A stretch of DNA of 64,000 nt, taken from positions 2,128,905 to 2,192,904 of the forward strand of contig NZ_AP017378.1 in the NCBI RefSeq assembly GCF_003966735.1, written 5' to 3'. The position numbers and the translations under genes were made by a program. Source of the DNA: Desulfovibrio ferrophilus. GTDB taxonomy: Bacteria > Desulfobacterota > Desulfovibrionia > Desulfovibrionales > Desulfovibrionaceae. Position 1 is the first letter of the stretch, and each line of letters opens with the position of its first letter. A model generated the notes under the pieces. It ran no database searches. It was not told where the DNA came from and saw only the letters and a list, made by a program, of their open reading frames with translations. This document shows, in pieces, positions 8,057-15,022 of the stretch.

Positions 8057-9121
8057 CTACACCATGAAGGCAGCACCGATCCACAAGGCCACAGCCATGA
8101 GCACAGCACCGCCCTGCAAGGGAATGGCCTGGCGCATCTCTTTCTCCACACCCGAGGGCGAGGTGAACGGGGTCGATCCCGTAAAATTCATGCCCAGATA
8201 GGATGACAGAGCCGTCACCCACAGCAGCAGCCCCAGACCTTCGCCCCAATGGGCCCCACCAGGCAGCCAGAACGCAGCCCCAAGCCCCACCACAAGGCCT
8301 GTAGCAGCGCCCTTGAGGCTAAAGGCCCGTCCAGGCAACCACGGCAGCAGAAGGGGCACGGCGATGGCTCCAGCCAGAATGCCCGCCAGAGTTCCACCCA
8401 GAGCCCATCCGCCCCGAGTCCAGGCGGCAGACAGCGAGAACCAATCCGGGCCGATGCCCGAGAGCACGAACATGACCAATGCACCCCAGGCCAGGGCTTT
8501 CCAGAGCAGTGTCACCTCAATGGGCACCAGCAAAGCCCGCTCGGCAAGGCTGAAGGTCGCTCTGCGCATGGTTTCATCAGCGCCCTGTTCAAGGTAGCGT
8601 GGAAGATCTGCCGCACGGATGGGCCCAAATTCAGCACCGAAGCCGCACGCTTTGCGCAGTTTGTGCGCCGACACACCAGTGGCTCCATACTGGGGCAGGA
8701 TCAGCTTGCGGTGGCTCACCACCTTATCCAGCCCAGAACGTTGCACCCTGTGAGCGACCTCTGCGGTGGAGAAGGTGCCCTTACCTGCGGCACACCAGAC
8801 ATTGATGCCGTGTGTATCGATGACCAGCAGCCAAACGTCCAGACCGGTAAGTTCACGGCGCACGATGTCGAAAGTCAGCTTGTAGTTGCAGGTCACGATC
8901 ACAGGCGACTCAGAACCGGGTTGCCCCACTCCATACAGACCGGGCACGATCTTGTAATCGTCGCGCACACCCGAAACTCGAGCCAGAAATGTTCCCCAAA
9001 GATCCCTGCGACTCAGCCTGGTCCTGATTCTCGGCACAGGCCCAGCCAAAGTTTCTGCAAAGCCTTCCACAAACGGCTCGATGCTGTAACCCGGTTTGTC
9101 ATGGTGTCCGAACCCGGACAC
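8057..9121 (-). CDS. hgcA: HgcA, corrinoid-dependent mercury methyltransferase, 354 aa
   Basis: HgcA carries a methyl group on a corrinoid cofactor and transfers it to Hg(II), giving methylmercury. The signature cap-helix motif NVWCAAGK is present at residues 107-114, with the cobalt-ligating Cys at 110. The surrounding N-terminal cytosolic corrinoid domain (VIVTCNYKLTFDIVRREL, VVSHRKLILPQYGATGV) spans roughly residues 60-190. The C-terminal part (about 205-354) holds about five hydrophobic membrane segments, as expected. The start is a GTG with GAGGACCTCAGACC upstream; no in-frame ATG lies nearby. The length fits the family (about 340 aa). It follows arsR and a 43-codon Cys-rich frame on the same strand and precedes hgcB. 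Confidence 0.95.
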   Translation of the reverse strand: MSGFGHHDKPGYSIEPFVEGFAETLAGPVPRIRTRLSRRDLWGTFLARVSGVRDDYKIVPGLYGVGQPGSESPVIVTCNYKLTFDIVRRELTGLDVWLLVIDTHGINVWCAAGKGTFSTAEVAHRVQRSGLDKVVSHRKLILPQYGATGVSAHKLRKACGFGAEFGPIRAADLPRYLEQGADETMRRATFSLAERALLVPIEVTLLWKALAWGALVMFVLSGIGPDWFSLSAAWTRGGWALGGTLAGILAGAIAVPLLLPWLPGRAFSLKGAATGLVVGLGAAFWLPGGAHWGEGLGLLLWVTALSSYLGMNFTGSTPFTSPSGVEKEMRQAIPLQGGAVLMAVALWIGAAFMV

Positions 9122-9133
9122 GGTCTGAGGTCC

Positions 9134-9265
9134 TCAACAGGGGCCCTCTTCTGCTATCTGCTGCGACGGGGACAATCCACCCGCCATGGGCAGTTCAGGC
9201 CCACACCCGCCTCCGCAACCAGTCCCGGTCTCTGATCCATTACGCAAATCTTTCAACACATTCAT
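9134..9265 (-). CDS. Candidate 43-aa Cys/Gly-rich small protein between arsR and hgcA
   Basis: A short frame missed by length cut-offs. ATG 9265 is preceded by a good site (GGAGAGTGGAGAACGT) and starts 23 bp after the arsR stop; its TGA lies 12 bp before the hgcA GTG, overlapping the likely hgcA ribosome-binding region. The product begins MNVLKDLRNGSETG, followed by TGCGGGCGPELPM, and ends EEGPC. It has three cysteines (17, 21, 43), two of them in a CGGGC loop. The position suggests translational coupling and a part in metal handling or in the arsR-hgcAB response. No family is recognised, and the frame could also be a leader peptide for hgcA. Confidence 0.6.
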   Translation of the reverse strand: MNVLKDLRNGSETGTGCGGGCGPELPMAGGLSPSQQIAEEGPC

Positions 9266-9288
9266 ACGTTCTCCACTCTCCATATTTC

Positions 9289-9627
9289 CTAAAGGTCGGC
9301 TATCTGCCCCTTGAATATCTGCAATACGTCATCATCCAGGCAATAGCAGGTTCGTGGCCCCTCAATGCGCCCCTGAACCAACCCGCAGTCCCTGAGTACC
9401 TTCAAATGCTGGCTGACCGTGGATTGCGCCAAGGGAAGCACATCCACAATCCCCCCACAGACGCAGCCCTCAACGCTTTTGAGGTGGCGTACGATAGCCA
9501 GCCGCGCAGGGTGCCCCAGAGCCTTACACACCGCTGCCAGCCGATCCGTATCAAAGACCGGGGTTGCTTTTTCATTGCCCCCGACGCCACCACAACAACC
9601 GGATATTGCATTCTTGATCTTTTCCAA
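9289..9627 (-). CDS. ArsR-family metalloregulator upstream of hgcA, 112 aa
   Basis: Winged-helix repressor of the ArsR/SmtB type. The DNA-binding stretch LAIVRHLKSVEGCVCGGIVDV and LPLAQSTVSQHLKVLRDCGLV is clear. Possible metal-binding thiols are CVC in the recognition region (the place of the ELCVCDL box of arsenic sensors), CYC near the C-terminus, and a CCGG pair in the N-terminal arm. TTG 9627 is chosen because GAGGAG precedes it by about 7 nt; the frame is open upstream to 9699. First gene of a leftward unit with the 43-aa frame, hgcA and hgcB. ArsR-like genes next to hgcAB are known in related mercury methylators. It probably represses its own unit and releases on metal or metalloid binding. 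Confidence 0.88.
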   Translation of the reverse strand: MEKIKNAISGCCGGVGGNEKATPVFDTDRLAAVCKALGHPARLAIVRHLKSVEGCVCGGIVDVLPLAQSTVSQHLKVLRDCGLVQGRIEGPRTCYCLDDDVLQIFKGQIADL

Positions 9628-9659
9628 GGCACGCTCCTCACAGCTTGCATTGTCTATTA

Positions 9660-9675
9660 ATCGTTGATCGACGAT
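9660..9675. promoter_or_regulatory. Candidate ArsR operator
   Basis: Near-perfect 16-bp palindrome ATCGTTGATCGACGAT (one mismatched pair), 33 bp upstream of the chosen arsR start. Its size and place fit the operator of a self-regulating ArsR protein; no site is recorded here, so this is inference. Confidence 0.45.
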
Positions 9676-9851
9676 AGGCGATGAAATACGAAAGGTCAAT
9701 CCCTACTTGTTCACTAGCCAAACACATAATCTCATCCGATTGTTCCTTTCAATCGAGCCACATGGCAACGCTCGCACGCACCTTCCAGACAAGGACCTTG
9801 TAACTGGCGCAGGACATCATACGCTTCAGCAGGCGCAGGGTTATAGCCCCA

Positions 9852-9884
9852 CAAAAAAGGCCCGGCTGGAGAACCAGCCGGGCC
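9852..9884 (-). terminator. Terminator of the qrc operon
   Basis: On the minus strand GGCCCGGCTGG, a 4-nt loop, CCAGCCGGGCC and then six T residues, 25 bp beyond the qrcD stop. It separates qrc from the arsR-hgcAB unit. Confidence 0.93.
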
Positions 9885-9908
9885 AAGATGAGAGCATATG
9901 CGGGTGGG

Positions 9909-11219
9909 TTATGCAGTCTCTGGTTCGCCTTCCACGTCGGCAACTTCTTCAGCCTCGACCGGAGCCGGAGCAGCAGGAGCGCTGATGGGGTTCAGCTGAG
10001 TTTCCTGCGGGAAGACCGGCAGGTAACGATAGGACAGGGACAGGATCAGGAACCCGTAGGCGATAATCATGATCGAGGGGCCCCACTCTGCCCAGTTCGG
10101 AGTATAAGAGTACCACTGGTCGAAGGGCATGACCGGAATGGCCAGTGCCTGGACCGTGAACACGTATCTGTTGATGACAATGCCGGTGCAGTTCAGGATG
10201 GCGGCAGTATACAGCAGACCGGGGTTGTTGCGGAAGCGGGGGGTCAGCAGCAGGATAGCCGGGATGACACCACACACAACCAACTCAGCCCAGAGCAGCC
10301 ACTCACCGTAGCCCAGCGCATCGTTGAACATCTGATCCCAAGTATTACCGGAACGAGGCAGGACATCGGTAGCCCAGGCCCAGGTGTCAGCAAACTTGAA
10401 GAACAGATACAGAGCCAGCATGGTGCCACCGATGCGGCACATCAGCTTCTTGACCTTGAAGTCCACCAGTTCCTTGCCGGTGATCAGCTCCATGAGCTTC
10501 ACGACCAGAACAGAGAAACAGGGGCCGGAGGCCACGGCGGACAGGACGAACAGGAAGAACGTCCAGGGCCAGATGAAGAAGCCGTCACGCAGGATGTACG
10601 GACGGGCGAAGAGCACGCCGTACATACCACCCAGGGAGCCCTGGTGGAAGGTGGACAAGAAAGCGCCCAGACCTGCAATCAGAGGCATAACATAGTGGAA
10701 GTTATGCGCGATATTGTGCAGCAGGGGGATCTTGTTCAGCTGGCGGTTCTCCAGGATGTTCGGAATGAACTCCAGAGTCAGCACCAAGAGGTAACAGGAG
10801 ATGCAGAACATCACCTCTGTCAGCATGGAGTGAACGTTCGGATGCCAGAAGCCGAACCAGGAGCGCAGCGGCTGACCAACGTCCAGAGCCAAAACCAGCA
10901 TGGCACCAGAGTAACAGATGAAGCCGACGATGACCGTCAGATTGACGATCTTCTCCAGCTCTTTGATATCCAGGATGTACTTCAAGAGGCCGGTGAAGAA
11001 GGCACCTGCGCCCAAGGCGATGACGCCAAGGTCGAAAGTGATCCACAGGCCAAACCCGAAGTAGTTGTCCAGCGCGGTACGCGCCAGACCATCAGGAAGC
11101 AGGATCATGACAGCTTCATACGCGCCAGCGGCCAAGAAGATGCCAATGAAACCGAGCCACAGCAGGAATTTGCCGAATGAGCAGCGCTCAACGCCCTCAG
11201 GCCACAGAGCTCTATCCAT
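9909..11219 (-). CDS. qrcD: QrcD, NrfD/PsrC-type membrane subunit of the quinone reductase complex, 436 aa
   Basis: Integral membrane, quinone-interacting subunit of Qrc, which takes electrons from periplasmic cytochrome c3 to the menaquinone pool in sulfate reducers. About ten hydrophobic segments are readable, starting with FLLWLGFIGIFLAAGAYEA and ending with IMIIAYGFLILSLSY. Charged residues inside the helices (for example LHNIAHNFHYVMPL and FHQGSLGGMYG) are typical of the NrfD fold. ATG 11219 overlaps the end of qrcC by 8 nt; the longer frame upstream is an artefact of the other gene's alternative frame. The tail after residue 410 is rich in Pro, Ala and Glu. Last gene of qrcABCD, followed by a terminator. 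Confidence 0.93.
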   Translation of the reverse strand: MDRALWPEGVERCSFGKFLLWLGFIGIFLAAGAYEAVMILLPDGLARTALDNYFGFGLWITFDLGVIALGAGAFFTGLLKYILDIKELEKIVNLTVIVGFICYSGAMLVLALDVGQPLRSWFGFWHPNVHSMLTEVMFCISCYLLVLTLEFIPNILENRQLNKIPLLHNIAHNFHYVMPLIAGLGAFLSTFHQGSLGGMYGVLFARPYILRDGFFIWPWTFFLFVLSAVASGPCFSVLVVKLMELITGKELVDFKVKKLMCRIGGTMLALYLFFKFADTWAWATDVLPRSGNTWDQMFNDALGYGEWLLWAELVVCGVIPAILLLTPRFRNNPGLLYTAAILNCTGIVINRYVFTVQALAIPVMPFDQWYSYTPNWAEWGPSIMIIAYGFLILSLSYRYLPVFPQETQLNPISAPAAPAPVEAEEVADVEGEPETA

Positions 11220-12036
11220 GTTGGCCACCTCCATTGCCGCCATGAGCTGCGGCGCCTTCGGATTCCAGGTAGTTGTCACCCTGCTTGCGAACCCACTCGC
11301 GCTTGCTGATGTAGTAGACCTGGGGGTCAGTACCCAGGCGCTCCAGCAGGCGGAAGGCATACGGGCTCTTGGCGAGCTCGTGAACCTCATGCTCGGGGTT
11401 CTTCACATCGCCGAAGGAGATGGCGCCGGTGGGGCAGGCTTCGGCACATGCAGGCATGTAGGCGCCGTCGGCCAGCTTTTCCGGATCCTCGCCAGCCACA
11501 CGGGCGGCGTCCTTGGCGTACATCAGGCGATGGTGACAGAAGTTACACTTCTCGACCACACCGCGTGAACGCACGGAGACGTTGGGGGTCAGCTGTTTCT
11601 CCATCCCTTCGGGGAAGATGGGCTGATCCCAGTTGAATACGCGAGCGTGGTAGGGGCACGACGCCATGCAGTACCGGCAGCCGAAGCAGCGCGGATAGAT
11701 CTGGCTGACGATGCCGCCTTCCTCGTTCTTGTCAGTGGCAATGGCCGGGCAGACAGACACGCACGAGGGCATGCCGCACTGCATACAGGGCCGAGGCAGG
11801 AATGCGGTATCGTGGTCGCCGCCCTGCTTGCCGTTGGACAGTTCATAGATAGTCAGCCATTCGATCTTCTTGAAGCGGGTCGGGAAACCCTTGCTCTCAA
11901 GACGAGCCTTGGCCTCTTCCTGGGGAGCGATATTGTTTTCCTTGTTGCAGGCCGTCATGCAGGCGCCGCAACCGGTGCATTTGTCGATATCGACAACCAT
12001 GCTCCAGCGGATATTGAATTCCTTAAATCCAGCCAT
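11212..12036 (-). CDS. qrcC: QrcC, periplasmic iron-sulfur subunit of the quinone reductase complex, 274 aa
   Basis: Ferredoxin-like electron-transfer subunit with four Cys-rich cluster motifs: CTGCGACMTAC near residue 20, CMQCGMPSCVSVC near 84, CFGCRYCMASCPY near 117, and CNFC (about 164) pairing with CAEACPTG (about 203). This order matches the DmsB/PhsB/QrcC family, and the length fits. No signal peptide of its own is visible; such subunits usually travel with the Tat-exported partner, here QrcB. It starts 14 bp after qrcB and overlaps qrcD, so it is part of one transcript. Confidence 0.94.
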   Translation of the reverse strand: MAGFKEFNIRWSMVVDIDKCTGCGACMTACNKENNIAPQEEAKARLESKGFPTRFKKIEWLTIYELSNGKQGGDHDTAFLPRPCMQCGMPSCVSVCPAIATDKNEEGGIVSQIYPRCFGCRYCMASCPYHARVFNWDQPIFPEGMEKQLTPNVSVRSRGVVEKCNFCHHRLMYAKDAARVAGEDPEKLADGAYMPACAEACPTGAISFGDVKNPEHEVHELAKSPYAFRLLERLGTDPQVYYISKREWVRKQGDNYLESEGAAAHGGNGGGQHG

Positions 12037-12050
12037 GATACCTTCCTCTC

Positions 12051-14096
12051 TTATGCGGTGGCGATGGTCACCCGGTTGGTAGACCAGACGGAGAGGCCGG
12101 TCTCGGGATCATCTGCCGCAGCGAGCAACTTGAAGGCGTTCTCGCCCACGCCCTTGCTGAAGCCGTCCCATGCGGTGTGGCCGAACCCGAGAGGAGCGGC
12201 GACAACACCGGTCATCACCTTCTCGGAAACGTACACCTGAGCGGTCATTTCGCCGCCGGGACCCATCAGCTTGACAGTCTCGCCAGCCTTGACGCCGCTC
12301 ATACGGGCGGTCTTGGCATTCATCTGAACCACAGTCTGCACACCACTCAGCTCGGTATCGCGGATGGAACCGGCGCTGTGCGGCGGCATGGCGACCTTGG
12401 AGGTACCGATGTTGTGCTTGACCACAGGAGCCAGAGCCAGGGTGCCCTCGCCAATGGCGCGGACAGCCGGAGCGGCACAAGGAGCCAGGTTCAGCTGTGC
12501 AGAGGAAGCAGAGGCAGAAGTCCAGGCCTTGCCCTGACGGAGAGAACTCCAGGAGGCACCCAAACGAGTGGCCTTGGCCTGAAGCACATCCTTGAAGGAG
12601 GCGTAACCGAGATCCATGCCCAGGCGGGAAGCCACGGAGAGCATCACGTCGGCGGTGGTACGCGTATCAAACGCGGACTTCACCAGCGGCTTGTTGACGC
12701 TGTAGGTGGCAGTGCCTGCTCCATGAGGAGTGTAGAGATCATCGTAGCGCTCAGCGGTCATGCTGTTGGGCATGATCAGGTTGGCGCGCTCGGCGGTCTC
12801 ATCCATGAAGGAGCTGAAGGACACGGTGTAGGCAGCCTTGTCCATGGCCTTGGCCATGGCCTGGGTCTGCGGCAAACCGTAGGCGGGATTGGCGTCGTAG
12901 ACCATGAGCACTTTGGCGCCATCACGACCTTCGGCGACACCCTTCAGGAAGGGAATCACGTCGGCAGCGTAACGCTCGGACTCGGAACCAGCGCCCTGAA
13001 CCACCGCGGGAGCACCCGGGATGATCTTCACGCTCTGGCCCATCTGGCCCAGCAGCACGTTCAGACCAAGGGAAGCCATCAGCGCGCGTGCGCCGGCACC
13101 CTGACCGAACTCGGAACCGGCAATCACCAGCGGACGCTTGGCAGCAGCCAGCTCGCGAGCGATCTTCTTCAGCACGTCTGCACGCACACCGGTCTCGCGT
13201 TCCACATGGGCAGGAGCGTAGCCCTGGGCCACGTTCTGCTTGAAGGAGGCAAAACCCTTGGCGTTGGCGACAGCACCGTTGTCCATGAGGATGCGGGACA
13301 GGCCCAGAGCCACGGTCGCGGCTGCGCCGGGCTTGGCCTGAATCCACTGGTCACAGACCACGGCAGTGTTGTTCATCACCGGACCGGCGTACACGTACTT
13401 GGCCGAAGCGGCCTTGCCGGTGGGATGAGTCTCGGAGAACACACGCGCGTTACGCGTGGAAGTGCCCGAAGACTCCAGGGCATCAGCGCCCAGGAACAAC
13501 ACGTAGTCGGCATTTTCGATGTCGTAAGCGATGCGGCCTTCGCCGCCCATCATCTCCAGGGCCTTGTGAGCGCTCTGGGTTTCGCCGGGCATCATGTAGA
13601 AGGAACCATCGAGGCCATTCACCAGAGCGGCAAAGATCTCGTTGGCAGAGCCGGTGTCGTCACCGCTGACCATGGCGACTTCGCCACGGGCTTCGGAAAG
13701 CTTACCGGTCAGAATAGTTTCAGCCTCGTCCCAGGAAATGGCCTTGAATCCGGTAGCGGTCTTCAGCATGGGCTGACGCACGCGTGCAGGGCTGTGGAGC
13801 AGCCCGACTTCGGCGGCGGCCATGGTGGAGACAGCACCCTTGCCCAGGGGATGATCGACGTTGCCGGCGACGCCTACGGCGTTACCATTGACAACGGCGA
13901 CTTTCACGCCAGAGCCAGAGGGATCAAGTTTGGAGGCCATCTCTGCAAAGTAGATAGCTCTCTTGGGAACCTTGGGGTTCCACTGCCAGTTCTGGGTCCA
14001 AATGGAGGCATCGTCCGTCAGTTTCCACGGAATGGGAGTGATCATCAATCCCGCCGTGGCGCCTGCGGAGAAGGTCAGAAAAGTTCTTCTGTTCAT
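12051..14096 (-). CDS. qrcB: QrcB, molybdopterin-oxidoreductase-like subunit of the quinone reductase complex, 681 aa
   Basis: Large periplasmic subunit related to molybdopterin oxidoreductases but known in Qrc to lack the cofactor. ATG 14096 is preceded by GGAAGGGTGG and begins a twin-arginine-like leader, MNRRTFLTFSAGATAGLM. The central body shows family blocks such as NVDHPLGKGAVSTM, RQPMLKTATGFKAISWDEA, VLMVYDANPAYGLPQT and RANLIMPNSMTAERYDD. No N-terminal Cys-rich [4Fe-4S] motif of active enzymes is present, in line with a structural or relay role. Second gene of the operon, 14 bp downstream of qrcA. Confidence 0.94.
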   Translation of the reverse strand: MNRRTFLTFSAGATAGLMITPIPWKLTDDASIWTQNWQWNPKVPKRAIYFAEMASKLDPSGSGVKVAVVNGNAVGVAGNVDHPLGKGAVSTMAAAEVGLLHSPARVRQPMLKTATGFKAISWDEAETILTGKLSEARGEVAMVSGDDTGSANEIFAALVNGLDGSFYMMPGETQSAHKALEMMGGEGRIAYDIENADYVLFLGADALESSGTSTRNARVFSETHPTGKAASAKYVYAGPVMNNTAVVCDQWIQAKPGAAATVALGLSRILMDNGAVANAKGFASFKQNVAQGYAPAHVERETGVRADVLKKIARELAAAKRPLVIAGSEFGQGAGARALMASLGLNVLLGQMGQSVKIIPGAPAVVQGAGSESERYAADVIPFLKGVAEGRDGAKVLMVYDANPAYGLPQTQAMAKAMDKAAYTVSFSSFMDETAERANLIMPNSMTAERYDDLYTPHGAGTATYSVNKPLVKSAFDTRTTADVMLSVASRLGMDLGYASFKDVLQAKATRLGASWSSLRQGKAWTSASASSAQLNLAPCAAPAVRAIGEGTLALAPVVKHNIGTSKVAMPPHSAGSIRDTELSGVQTVVQMNAKTARMSGVKAGETVKLMGPGGEMTAQVYVSEKVMTGVVAAPLGFGHTAWDGFSKGVGENAFKLLAAADDPETGLSVWSTNRVTIATA

Positions 14097-14110
14097 ATGC
14101 GCCACCCTTC

Positions 14111-14713
14111 CTATCGATGACAAACGTAGCAAGCGTTGCTCTGGCCGTTCTCGGCGTGGCAGCGCTCACATTCCCACATTTTCATGGTACCGCGGCTGTA
14201 AGCCGGGTCCACACCGACGCCCCTGCCAAACACGATCTTGTAACCACCGTTGGAATATCCAGTCAGGACGTTCTTGTAATGAGTCGGCGGTGTGTCGTTT
14301 TCAGACATGTTGGGGTGACAGGTGGTACAGTCCTTATCCTGGTGCGCGGCGTGCGAGAAAAACACGTTGTCCGGCTGGTCCTGATAGACAAGCCATTCGA
14401 CTTCTTTCTCTTCGTTCACGTACTCGTTCACGAACTGCTCCTCAGCCGGGTCCTCGCCCATCACGTCGCTGTGGCACTCGGCGCACGACTCGGTGTTGGG
14501 GATACCACTGAAGGATCCATCATCGTTGAAGTAATGGCAGTCTTCGCAAGACATACCGCCGTCGTCCACGTGAATCACGTGGCTGAAGCGGATGGGCTGC
14601 TCAGCTTTGCTAAACAGCGCCTGGGGGAATACCCACCAGCCCACGAAGAGCATCGCCACAAAACCAACGAAGAAGGGCAATGCTCCTCCACTGCTCGATG
14701 CTTTCTTCACCAT
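14111..14713 (-). CDS. qrcA: QrcA, multihaem cytochrome c subunit of the quinone reductase complex, 200 aa
   Basis: Entry point for electrons from cytochrome c3. One N-terminal membrane anchor (LPFFVGFVAMLFVGWWVF) precedes a periplasmic domain with five CXXCH haem sites: CEDCH, CAECH, CTTCH, CERCH and CYVCH. The complex is described as having a six-haem QrcA; only five standard sites and ten cysteines are seen here. ATG 14713 is chosen over the one at 14728 because GAGGCGAGAG lies before it and none lies before the other. First gene of qrcABCD. Confidence 0.93.
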   Translation of the reverse strand: MVKKASSSGGALPFFVGFVAMLFVGWWVFPQALFSKAEQPIRFSHVIHVDDGGMSCEDCHYFNDDGSFSGIPNTESCAECHSDVMGEDPAEEQFVNEYVNEEKEVEWLVYQDQPDNVFFSHAAHQDKDCTTCHPNMSENDTPPTHYKNVLTGYSNGGYKIVFGRGVGVDPAYSRGTMKMWECERCHAENGQSNACYVCHR

Positions 14714-15022
14714 ATGCTCTCGCCTCATCCGTAAAAGGTGAAAGGATTATCCAAGCCGGGCCCGCGGCCCGACATCCCACCCAGGCAAAGGCTTATGCCT
14801 GTGCCATAACCCCGCTTGAAAACACATTCCCGGATGGCCTTGGGCCAAGAGAGAATACGTCCAGACGGGGAAATTTCTTAGTAAAACCTCACTTGAGAGA
14901 CCGCTAGGTTCTATGCATGAGAGATCAAGCGTGTCAAGGCTTAATGAAAAAATTCACGAGGTTTGCCGGGTCTGTTTTCACCCCTCACACAGGGGGAAAT
15001 CATAGATTGGAAACCACGAAAA
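14714..15022. other. Intergenic region upstream of qrcA
   Basis: 309 bases between the qrcA start and the manC stop, both on the minus strand. It must contain the qrc promoter and leader and the end of the manC transcript. I see no reading frame with a ribosome-binding site and no strong terminator; promoter elements could not be picked out with confidence. Confidence 0.5.

Noticed and set aside
9909-11180. A long plus-strand open frame opposite qrcD
   Set aside because: Its composition (many His, Gln and Asp runs) is that of the antisense of a membrane protein gene, it has no ribosome-binding site, and qrcD on the other strand is certain.
12177-14120. A 647-codon plus-strand frame opposite qrcB
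   Set aside because: It is the antisense of qrcB, is Gly/His-rich without any family pattern, and has no start signal.
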